From the NCBI GenBank assembly GCA_009746045.1, contig RPFO01000213.1, forward strand, positions 13,662,721-13,726,720: DNA of 64,000 bases, in the 5' to 3' direction. Shown piece after piece: positions 11,191 to 23,100 of the stretch. Each line of letters begins with the position of its first letter. The first letter of the stretch is position 1. The notes beneath the pieces are model-generated. The model made no database searches. It was not told where the DNA came from and was given only the letters and a program-made list of their open reading frames with translations. The stretch is from Mesostigma viride (lineage: Eukaryota > Streptophyta > Mesostigmatophyceae > Mesostigmatales > Mesostigmataceae). A program made the translations under genes and the position numbers.

Positions 11191-14100
11191 TCACATACCC
11201 AGCAGCTGGTTCATGTCGGGCATTTTTGCCTTGAGCGTCTGCCACACGGGCGGCTTCCTGGGCTTTGGCACCACCTCCTTGGGCGCCTCCTCGGCCACCT
11301 TCTTGCTCTTCTTCTTACCCGCGTTGCGCTCGTCGTTCGTGCCCGTCATCGCGTCCTTGAGGATCTGGTCCAGCTTCATGTTGGCTGGCAGCACCGACAG
11401 CAGCTTGGCCACCACAAGCGTCTCCTCGTGCGTTGCCTCCAGCATTGGGCTCATGAACCGGAAATAGAACCACCAGAGGCCCACGACGACCACGGCCAGC
11501 ACCACCCAGAGGACCACCAGGTAGCGCTTGCCCAGCGCCTCGGCCTCCCCAACAAACGTCTCCCTTCCCTTGGCCATGCCGTCCTCCAGGTCGACCTCGC
11601 CGATGTCCGATACAAACGCCAAGCGCCCGTTGTTCAGCGTCAACTGATGCGCCGGCAGAAATGCAAGCAATGGGTCCAACCGCAGGGCAGTGTGGTGGGG
11701 GCAGTAACAAGGTGTTAAGGGGAAGATGGAACAGCAGGGACTTCGGGTAGACATTATCTTTAGCGTCTGAGTTATAGATCAGCAGGAACCCTTGCGGACA
11801 TCGTTCTTGGTGCCTGAACATGAATCACGCCATGTGCCGTGTAATTGTAGAGGCTAAAGGTACTGCCACGTCCTGGTGTTGATGTGAGGGAACAAATTGG
11901 TCGTGTAAAAATACCTCTGCGATTGCAGGAACGGCTCCAGGAAGTAAGCCCTAAAACTTTCGTTGCTCAAGCAGCCATACTTGCAGGCTCCAACTTCCGA
12001 GCAGGCAGCATGGGAATATCACGGTGCACAGCACAGGTTGGTTGTCCATGGAAGCAAGGTCTACACCACAGGCAAGGGTGTCCAAGCGGAAGGCTCCTCC
12101 ATCGGAGCCCACTGCAGGCCGCATTGCGTGATGGCCATGGGCTCCTCACCCCAAACATCCCATCCTGTCCCACAAGGTGCCATACCATTTTTAGCCCGGA
12201 TATCATTCCCATATCAACGCTACCGCCACGAAATGGATGTGCTCAGAAAACCAAGGTATGGGTCTGCGTGACAAAACACTAGGCATCTCAAAGCGCCGAG
12301 GGGATGTGCGATGGCACGCAATGCCGAAATGGAATGCCTCCTTACAGCCCTACAGACATCGGCGCCATTGGTAATTTTTAGAGCAATTGCAGAATGGATG
12401 ACGTTATGGCGCGAGACAAAGAAATGGGCGAGGAGGCCACACTTGAAACTGAGTGTGTGGGCAGGTTGAATCAACGAGGCACTACGAGAAAATGCGACAA
12501 CAAGGCATGAAGGCAGCAGCACAGACTGCAAGAAATGGTGCCGCGCTCTGGGGGCAACATGCGCTACCAGAACAGTGCCTTACGGCCTGTTTGTCAGGAC
12601 GGCACAAGAAATGTCTTGTCTTCTTGTAAGAAAATTGTTCCAGACTCGCTCCATTGCACCTGCACGAATCATCTGAATAGCCCATGGGCACTGTCCTTGT
12701 GGGCGTGAACCCAAGAAAGCGATCGCGCCACGCACAGACGTACCGCCGCGTTGCTGTCCCGCGACAGCAGGATGGCCTGTCGTACAAACGTGTAGATGAG
12801 CGCATCCAGGCCCCGGTTAGTGTCCGGGTAGTAGATGTGCGTCTTGTTGAGGCAGGTGGACTTGTCCACGCGCAGGCAGTTGTAGTCAAACAGCAGTGAG
12901 GCTATCTTTGTGGAGCGGTACAGCGCTGGCTTGAGGCCCACGCTCGGGTCGCCGAAGAAGATGCCGCGGTGGAGCGTGCGCAGCTGCACGGCGGCCCCGT
13001 ACAGGTCCGCCCGCAGCTGCGTGCGCGTGCGCGGGTTGTGCACAAAGGGGTAGCCAGGCACAGGCGCGGTGCCCACGTCCACGGGGTCTGGTTCGGGGTA
13101 ATCGCCGTGAAGGACCAGCTCGTTGGACAGGTACCTGCGAACGGAGAGATAGCCAGCACGTGCTAATCTGTGTTAATAAAATCTTGGAACTGTGTTCCTC
13201 AAGCGCAAGCCACTGCAACGCCCACAATGAGTGGCCGAGGGAACCGGGGAGGTGTGCATCTACTCGTGATAGCAAGCAGCGTTTGCTGGCACGAGGGGGC
13301 TGTGCAGGCACTACTGCTTTGGCGGCCCCAGCCAGGCCTGAAGGGGCGATTGTGGCTGTAGCTGTGGCCAAGGAATAGTGGGAATGCCGGGCCTGCTTGT
13401 AATACAAAGCTGGAAAGATGGAGCGCGTTATGGCAATCCTCAAGATAATATGCCATTCCATCACATGAGGCCACCACTTCCCTAGTGATGTCGCGATGCC
13501 TACCCGCCAGATGGCAGCTGCTTGCATTCTTGAGCCCTGGGCATATCGCCATGGTGAGGGTTGCGATGCTGGCGGGATGCACTGCAGTGGGATGCAGAAG
13601 CAATACCTGCGGCGGCACCGTGCAAACCATGACGCAAACCAGCAGCCTCCCACAGACTCCGGGCCAGCCAACGCAGCCAGCGGCAAGTGGGAGGGAGTCC
13701 AGCGCAGCTGCGCGCCCCCCTGCACCTCAGGCACAAGCTGCAGCGACATCTCGCCAACCAAACGCCGGTGTATGTGGCCTCTTCTTTCCTTTCCTTGCTT
13801 GTTGAAGTAGACGCCGCGCGCTAGCAAAATAACAGACTTTGTGACATCCGCCTTGAACCGGCACAAAAACCTCAAGCAATTCCTTATGTTCTTGTTTCCC
13901 TTGTGCGTGCGTGGTTTGTCCCACAGACTCCGGGCCAGCCAACGCAGCCAGCGGCAAGTGGGAGGGAGTCCAGCGCAGCTGCGCGCCCCCCTGCACCTCA
14001 GGCACAAGCTGCAGCGACATCTCGCCAACCAAACGCCGGTGTATGTGGCCTCTTCTTTCCTTTCCTTGCGAAGAAGAGGCCACATACACCGGCGTTTGGT

Positions 14101-17100
14101 TGGCGACATCTCGCTGCAGCTTGTGCCTGAGGTGCAGGCGGGCGCGCAGCTGCGCTGGACTCCCTCCCACTTGCCGCTGGCTGCGTTGGCTGGCCCGGAG
14201 TCTGTGGGACAAACCACGCACGCACAAGGGAAACAAGAACATAAGGAATTGCTTGAGGTTTTTGTGCCGGTTCAAGGCGGATGTCACAAAGTCTGTTATT
14301 TTGCTAGCGCGCGGCGTCTACTTCAATAAGCAAGGAAAGGAAAGAAGAGGCCACATACACCGGCGTTTGGTTGGCGAGATGTCGCTGTCTGCCTAAAAGT
14401 GCTCTATGCGCAACGCGTTGCCAATGGTGGTATGCCAGCATCTCGCATGTACTCCCTAGGGGGATGCCAGCACCGTATGTGTGTGTTGCCTACCGGACGG
14501 TGCGCGCCAGCCAGTGCTTTTTGAGCGCCACGTTGGCGGTGTAGACCGGGTCGCGCGTGTTGACCATCGCAAAGTAGCCCACGCCCGCGCAGGCGGAGAC
14601 CAGCAGCGCAAAGACAATGACCGGGTACAGAAAGTGGATCATCTTGGAGCCCTCCGGGTTCAAGTACACAGCCTTCTTGGCCGCCAGCTGGACCTCCACC
14701 GGTCCTCCAGCTCCCACCGCCCCCTTGGGCCCGCGCTTCGCCTTCTCCACCTTCTTGGGTATCTCCTCCTCCTCCTCGCCATCGTCGGACCTGGGCACAG
14801 GGACCACGATACAGCAGGTATCAAGGGAAGGACAGCGCATGGCATCTGCATCACGGCCCTGTGCACACCCGTGGTGGGCGTGGGCGATGTGGCTCGTGAA
14901 CAGTCAGCAACGCGCAGCTACGCAGGTATGGATTTGTGGCGGCAAACGAAAGTGGCCACGCCAAGGTACAGCCATGCACCGGTTCACATCTCCCACCACG
15001 CACACACTGACGCGGCTCTCCATGCCGAAGCCGTCCACGCTCCGCCCCCTAAAAAGTGGTGCCCAAAAAATACTGCAAGTCCCGGTCGAGATGCGCGAGG
15101 GCAAATAAATGCGAATGCTCCATGGACTGGCATGATTGTTGGAGCGTGCCCTCTCCGCTACCTGTCACCTTCTCTTGCAGCCACATGACATCCTTACCCT
15201 CACTACCGCTCCCGCACCGCAACTGCCTCTCATGCCGCCACCCGCACAAATGCCACTCTTCTATGTGCATCGCCCCTCACATCAACCGCAATCCTCGCTC
15301 ACCTCTACTACCACACGGAACGCACGTTGCTCGCGCATGGTAAGCCAAGCTCCCTTACACCGCAGCACAGCACCACCCATCCGATCTCCTTTTTGACAGC
15401 TAACATGGTCCTCATGGACTGAACCTCGCACCCTAATCGTACCCAAATCAATCAGTTCTCCACATAGGTGGCTCAAGTGGGGTTGCAATCTAGCCCAGCC
15501 CGGCACCTGGACAGAGCCGACGCTTTCCTTTACCCAGGGCACCTGCTTCTCACCAAATGCCCAACCACCTCATTAGCTACACCATAAGACAATTGAAATA
15601 TGCAGGTGGCTTCCTGATTGGGTCCCCCCCCCCGACGTGGCAAGTTATAACTATACCTGTCATCGCTCTTCTTGCTCTGGCTGGCCGATTGTTCCCCGTC
15701 GCTGTCATCGTTGTCAGCGCCATCAATTTCGAGCACGATGGGCAGTGCGGCCAGATAGCGCAGCGTGGGCCGCGGGATGAAGAGGAACACGCGGAAGAGC
15801 GCCACACGCTCGCGCGCCATCTGCAGCAGCAGGTACAGCAGGCCCGCCACACCCACCACACACACGCCGCCAACTTCCACCGCAAACAGGATTTTCTGCA
15901 GCACGGCGCATTTTGGCGGCAGACATGGACAGAGGAAGTAAATACGAACCATCAAAACGAGCACTGAAAAAGGGATGCATGTCTGCGGGTACCCGCACAA
16001 GGGCCATGCAGTGTCTAGTAGCTGGGAGGGGGATGGTCTACCAAGCCGCATCGGCAGCTGCGTGAAAGCACACCAAGACACGTGCTGCAACGATGGTGCT
16101 TCAAGGTAGGTGCTGCAAATGGGGATGGCAATGAGCCTGCAGGGATGAGTAGATGTAGCGGTTGTGGACGGATGGTTGTTCTGTAGAGGGTTGGGGGATG
16201 GGCAGAAGCAGCCAGCCTGGCAGATGGTGCGGGAGTCTAGCAACAGCAAGCAGATGATAAAACGATTTACCAACAACATAGTATGCATCTACTCCAGTGC
16301 CAAATGACAGCAGGCTTTTGCATATTTAGGATCAGTCCCCACAATGTTCGACACCCAAGTATGCCACCACTATAACAAGGATCGTGGATTGCACCGATCA
16401 CTTATTCCCTGGATCAAACCAGTTTCTTATCCATTGCTATGGCACGATGGAAAGAAGGCTGCCTCCCAACAGAGAAGCATGACAGCGAAATATGATGTAT
16501 GGCTCCCACTCATCGCCCACATGGCCGTTGCGTGTCTCAAAGTTATAGGCAAATGACCCAGCATGAGCCAAGCTCGACACCCATATCATGATGGGCAGCA
16601 TATGCCGCATAGTAGCTGCTTGGTGTGTCGACATTCGCTCAAACAGGCACGTCCGTGCCCACCACGGGAAAACTCTTTGGCCTTTACTCCATCTGAAGTG
16701 CCTTTGTCACATGCCAACGCATTCAACCACCCATGCTTCCCCCACTACTCCCCAAAACAGGGGCATCAGCTGCACGCTCTTGACAAGCCACGCCGGATGC
16801 GGGCAGGCACAAGCGAGGCAGAAGGAAAATTGGTACGCCATGCAGGACTTCAAGAAGTCTATATTGGGCAGATCTGCTGGACTCCATATAAGGTCATGTG
16901 CCACCCATGGGCCTGGCTACAGATGGGAATAAGCGATCAAAGCCAGTAGCCACCTACCTGTGACTAGACATATCCAGACATGGCACCGTTTCGGCTGGTG
17001 TTTACCCTAAGCGCACAGAGAGTGGCATCGACCCAAGGGCCTGCACGGGTGGAGAGGGTCACGACAGCTCCATCCATGAACGGGCAAAACTGACATAGTC

Positions 17101-20100
17101 ATCTGTCATATTCATCCACGTGGTGACGAGACACTGGGCGCTACAAGACCACGACGGGGATCTGCCTCCCCTACCGTAGACCAGCACAACGAGGCGGGTC
17201 CTTGTACAACATTATCGAAAGCCAGCCCCTCGGAAGCCAAAAGGGCTTGCCTTGCCTTGCTGTAGGGAACACGTTTCCTAAAACAACCTTATCGCAAGCC
17301 AATAGGGGTTGCCTTGCCACCCCGTAGTAGCCCAGCGGCCAACTTGTCACGCATGTCCAGTGGCTCGTATGTAACGTGGGCGGTACTGAGACCGATGCTC
17401 CCATCCTCACCAGCACAAAGATGACGCGGTCCACGTATTCGGACAGCCGCTCGCGCTGCAGGTCCTGCATCCGCTCCACGGGCGGCATGAGCCTCTGGTT
17501 GCAGTTGTCGATGATGTAGCGCCACGCGGCCGTGCGCGCGTGCAGTGTGCGGTTCTGAGGGAGCGCCACCTTGCGCGCGTAGACGACGTACCTGCAGGAT
17601 GGTGCCCACACATGGATGGTTCCAGCCAGGTCCAGGTCCAGCTTCAGGGCCCAGTCCCAGTCCCAGTCCCAGTCCCAGTCCCAGTCCCAGTCCCAGTCCC
17701 AGTCCCAGTCCCAGTCCCAGTCCCAGTCCCAGTCCCAGTCCCAGTCCCAGTCCCAGTCCCAGTCCCAGTCCCAGTCCCAGTCCATGTCCGATTCCAGGTC
17801 CAGGTTGAGGCCCAGGCCCAGGCCCAGGCCCAGGCCCAGGCCCAGAACCAGGTCCAGGCCCAGAACCAGGTCCAGGCCCAGAACCAGGTCCAGGTCCGGG
17901 TCCAGGCAAAGTTGCAGATTTGGGCAGGTCGAGCGAGGTTTTGATCAGTTCATATTACTATAGAGGAGGCCATGTTCTTGGTGTTTGGCCCAGTTAATAG
18001 CCTCTGACAGGCATGTATGGCCATGCCTGCCCGTGCCAGTACCTGCCTTTCTAGCCAGTGCCTCTTTCGAGCCTACATGATGCGCAGGGCAAGCAGGGAC
18101 TGTGCCCTGCCATTTGCAAGGCAGGCATATCCCAGGGTCAGCGCCTTTATCAATACTTTAATTGGAATCCGAATACTTAATAGCTGGTTGCCTTGCGCAG
18201 CTCTAGGCACGGCGACGGTCGCGCACTTACTTGCGGATCGCGTTCCAGAAAGTCTTTGCTGCCTCGGTGTACGCGCTGGGCGCCGTGTCCTGCCACTCGA
18301 GCACCTGCACGGGACTCTGCAGTAGCTCATGCATCTTGGCGCCGCCCACGCTCGGCGAGCTCAGGTACAGGTGGGTGAGCTGGTCGTCCATCTGCTGGGC
18401 GCAGGTGCTGCGGCGACAGGGCAGGGCGTGGCGGGATCCAGGGCACGCCAGCGTGAAGGGCAGAGAACGTTTGACAAGGGCCGGCACAAAACAGGGGCAC
18501 ACATATTGGCGCGAATGCAAGGGCGAGAATAGTGGGCATGCGGACAAGGGCACGCTGAGGCCAGCAAGCTTCCCATGCATGTGTGGATTCATGCTAGAAA
18601 CACCAGATATCCTCATGATTACGCTCACATGCATGACTAAAAAGGCTAGCAAGTACGGCGATACAGTCATGCTGCTTGCGCTACATGTTCAGATTCAAGG
18701 TATAGATTACCATGCCCAACGATCGACTGCTTCTCAGCAAACATTCAAAGCGCCTTTATTGGAACACATCCGCCCATAGACTTCATGGCTGCTGGGCCAG
18801 TCTGATCAGTCGACGGTATCTCATGGCAATTCTACATTGCCCACTGGGCCTCTGAGATCTGTCCAGAAAGAAGCCAGCTAGCTAACCACCAACCAAAACA
18901 CAGCATTATGACTGCTGGGAATGGCTGTGAGTGCTGATCATCTGGCTGGGACAAAGGTTTCATCCGCACAGCTGGGTGAGATGAGCAGCTGTGACCAGGG
19001 AGTTAGGCGGTTGCATTGATGTCTTCTTCAAGCTACCATGTCTGTGATTCGATGTTGCTTCAAGGCTTGAAAGATGCTCAATCATGCATGTATCAACCAG
19101 GGTGCCTACTGTGTCAATGGCGACTGAAGTGCTATCAGCCAAGATCAAGCAATCATTTAAAAATACCTTAGCTTCGTCATAGTTGAATTTTCCACAGCGC
19201 GAGGGTATGACATGACCGCGGTTTCAGCTCCACCTTGCATGTTTGCAAGCACGCGGGAGGTTCGGCAAACCTGAACAAGACACAGTGATAAGATCAGGGG
19301 TGCGACACACAAGTACGAAAGAGGCAATGAGAGGCTTGCTTACATACTGTAGTGGCATACATCCGCGGGAACCGCGCTACATGTATCAATTACCGCCTTT
19401 GTCCTTGTCATGCTGTAAATGAGTACGCATTCTGAAACTAGTAGCTTGAAGCATCAATTAATGTCACATGAAAAACGCCACACACACAACCTACGAATCA
19501 TCTCAGGAGGATCACACATAGACCTCCCTGATGGCCGCCCGCTTTAGAGAGCTTCAGCCCCTCCACTTTCTGGTCATGCCACATGTAAACATTATTGTGT
19601 AGGTTATGTGTATAGTGCCCGCGGGATGCACATTCTGCCAGTTGCCTTGACTAGCTGATCTCTGCCACAAGGGCGTGAGAGGGGCATCGCAGCAGGAGGT
19701 GTGCCATCACAGACCCACCGTTCAATTCTTGCTAAAGAGCAATTGCCTGGTATTGCTGGTGAATGCCCCAAAGTGAGATTATATTGGCCAGTAAAAAGCA
19801 AGGACCTCGGCCCACAGACAGGCGTCTCCTAGTCTGTCATGAAAAAATGACACCCTCCAGAACTTGCATGTGGCAAAAAATAAACCTGCAGGTCCGCTGG
19901 AGACTTTGCCATCAGCAGCCAAGGCTTGCCTTCCTTCTTGGGGATGGTAAGGTGGCAAATACAAATCATGGAGACAAGGCAATCGTGGCTATTGCGATGC
20001 CTGAATGAATGTCTGAGGTGCTAGGAGGAAGATGAAGGATGATCCCCATATCATATAGGATGATCATATCCCCATATCATATAGGATGATCATATCCCCA

Positions 20101-23100
20101 TATCATATAGGATGATCATATCCCCATATCATATAGGATGATATATGAAGATCAAGGATGATCCCCATATCATATAGGATGATCATATCCCCATATCATA
20201 TAGGATGATATATGAAGATGAAGGATGATCCCCATATCATATAGGATGATCATATCCCCATATCATATAGGATGATCATATCCCCATATCATATAGGATG
20301 ATATATGAAGATCAAGGATGATCCCCATATCATATAGGATGATCATATCCCCATATCATATAGGATGATCATATCCCCATATCATATAGGATGATATATG
20401 AAGATCAAGGATGATCCCACTAATGGTGTTGACATTTGCTACCGTGCTTGCAACACCCACCGCATCCACAGATGGTTATCTGTGGCAGCGGCTGACGTAG
20501 CAAGACAAGCACGGCAGCACTCACGCGGATGACGTTGGAGCCCACGCCGCCCGCCTTTTCCAAGTTCGTGAAATAGTCATGAACGCCGTTGACCATGCGG
20601 AAGTTGACAAAGATGAAAATGAGGAACGACACCAGCAGCGCCAGCACCAGGAACTTGCCCATCTGGTGGGGACCATGGGGGAGCAAGGCGTCGCGAAATG
20701 TAGATGAATGTGAGGAACCAGCAGCAACAGCGCCGGAATGGGGCTATCTGGGGACAAACTGAACCCGAGGGAATAGGAAGGGGGAGTATGAAGAGTGGCC
20801 ATCAGGAATACCAATGATGGGCACTTCAACAGGGGCAGCTATGACAGTGGGAGGGAAGTACGAAAAGAATCCATGTGACACTGAAGGTGCAAGGGAGAGA
20901 GAGCCAAAGTTCAAAAATGCAACCACGTAGTTAAGGGGAGGTACAAGTGTCATTGGGAGGTTTCGTTGGAATTTGGCTCATGACATAGTAGTATCACAGG
21001 TGAGAAGCTTGCCTTGTCCATCGAGCTATTTGGTGCTTTGTATCTTTGATTTGTAACTTTACCATGTTGACATTTATCACACAAAAGCTGACTAACGAAG
21101 GGATAAAGTGCAATCCTAAAATGAATGAATAAACGACCAGCACTGGTACATAAAAGGAGATGTGAGGACCCGAGGTAGGTATCATACCTTGTACAGCAGC
21201 TGGACCGTGCCAGCAATCTCCGCGTGCAGCCGGTCCAGCAGCGTCTTGCAGCGCTTGGCCCGCTTGAAGCTGGCGGCATGCCCCGTGTTGTCAGAGCCGC
21301 CGTCCGAAGACGTGGCGTGGCTCTCCGAGTGCTCGTCGCCACCCTCTGAGCGGTTGTCGTCCGCTTGTGTCTGCCAATAGAACCCATCAGGCCATGGGCA
21401 AACAACACGCGTGTTGTAGCCCAGCAACGGCGATGGCGTGCTTGTACAGACAAGTGAGCAGGGGCACCTGTGGCATGCCAGAGCGCCCCTTGCGCGCCTC
21501 ACAATCACAAGATCGCAGTGGACAAAACATTTAAGGGCTCCTACGTTTTGCATCACAAAATGCACCGCCGGAAGCTTTCAGGCCAATAGCTAACTCAGGC
21601 TATGGATCACAAGCCAAACAATTGCGTGCTTGGCAGCATCCCCTTCAAGACTGCTGATTAGACATTGCCAAGTTGCCACCCAAACTGCTCATCTGGCCTT
21701 GGCCCTCGTGCTTCTACCGTTCCTGTTTTTCCACATGCCACGGGGATCCATTCTGGCGGTCCACCCCGCGTCGTCACCATGCCAAGTCTGCCCAACCATT
21801 GATGGGCACAGACAAGGCTTGACGCCCATGGCTTCCCACCTAACGCAGTTGTCAATAGCGCACTGGCATAAGTACGACTGTGGGCACTAGAGTCCCTGTC
21901 ACATTTGCGGCACTCACTGGCTGGGCAGGTTCCTGCATCAGCGCGCGATGTTCGCTGTCGTCCGCCCCCGCGGCAGGGGCCAGCGTGGTCGCCCCCATCT
22001 GGTCCGTCAGGAAGCGGTCCATGAACGATGCCTTCGCCTGCCCGCGCGGCGTCTCACTCGTGACCGGGCCCTGCTTGGCGGCAGCGCTCGGTGCCGCCTT
22101 GTCCTTGTTGTCGCCCTTGTCCTCTTCCTTCTCCGTGGCATCGGGCAGCAGCGGCTCCTCCTCGCCCTCCTTATCGGCCGCCTCGTCGTCCGCAAACCGG
22201 ATGCCGCGCTTGACCTGTCCCCCGCACCCGCATAAAGATGCGGCCCCAGCATGCGCACATAGAACTCATCAGCACATGCACGACAAGGGACAAGGGTATT
22301 GATAGCGAGCAGGCATGGACGGGGAGCCTATGTGTACGAAAGTAAGGCTGGTCCAGTCTCCTTGGCTCGCCCCGCGCGAAGCATTGCCCAGATCATATTC
22401 ACAAAACGCCCGACTCATCAAGGTCACAGCGAGGCCCTATCAATGAAGTACAAACTATTCAAGGCGCCAGCAACCAAACTGTGCCAGCAAGGGCCGATAG
22501 ATCAGTTGAAACCAATCTGGATTTCAGGGCTACCTGCTACTGCGCCTTGGTCGTCCGAACCAACACGGTGGGTGTCATAGGTACTTGAGTATTCATCATC
22601 ATGAAGTCTGCCCTTGCTACACCTGTGTGAGGGCCAGGGGAGACAGCCATGCGCCAAGGCTGCAACAGAGCACTACGAAAGTAGCCGCCATGCATCATAT
22701 TGGGTTTGCCGAGTGGCATAACGGGGCGCCGCATGGTACCACGGAAGGCAAGTAATGCTGGGCATGGCATGTCAAATCCCTCGATTCGTGCCGCCACTTG
22801 TCCATGTGGAGGGGGAGAGCATGCAGGCCACTTTGCTACTTGGACTAGCACTATGAACGTGACGATGACAAAGAAGAAGGGGAAGATAGAGTAATCAGTG
22901 CGGCGCGGCTTGACCACACCCGCCTTGGGCTTTGCCTCCTTGGCTTCCTTGGCCGCCTTTGTGTCCTTGAACCGCAAGTCCACTGAGTCATCCGTTGTGA
23001 GGTCATCCGCGGTCGCCTCTCGCTCCGTGTTGGCCACCATCGTGAAGCGCGCGATGAAAGCCATCTTGCCGGCGCCCTCCTCGCCGAGCCCAGGAACGTC

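Larger units (their letters stand above)
11191..22214 (-). other. gene A C-terminal region, exons 19-27 (residues about 1215-1994)
   Basis: Exons 19-20 form a charged linker (EGEEEPLL; DRFLTDQMGA) ending in a basic helix. Exon 21 begins with a membrane span (FLVLALLVSFLIFIFVNF). Exons 22-23 are soluble. Exon 24 has a span (VCVVGVAGLLYLLLQM) then the charged FLFIPRPTLRYL segment. Exon 25 has an acidic/basic linker and a span (FLYPVIVFALLVSACAGV). Exon 26 is a soluble, possibly lumenal domain with Cys. Exon 27 has a last span (LVVLWVVLAVVVVGLWWFYF) and a Lys-rich tail ending LLGM. The stop at 11191-11193 lies inside GGTATGTGAGC, itself a good splice donor, so the true C-terminus could lie further on. 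Confidence 0.7.

Noticed and set aside
10763-11718. Plus-strand frames of 234 and 280 codons
   Set aside because: They are antisense shadows of exon 27 of gene A, whose minus frame has a membrane span and fits the upstream exon phase.
13485-14396. Overlapping 100-440-codon frames on both strands around the palindrome
   Set aside because: They mirror each other across the palindrome, and exons 25 and 26 join in phase without any of them.
17171-17963. Frames encoding WD, SQ, PS or GPGP repeats
   Set aside because: They come from the CCAGTC and CCAGGC hexamers and overlap real exon 23 in other frames.
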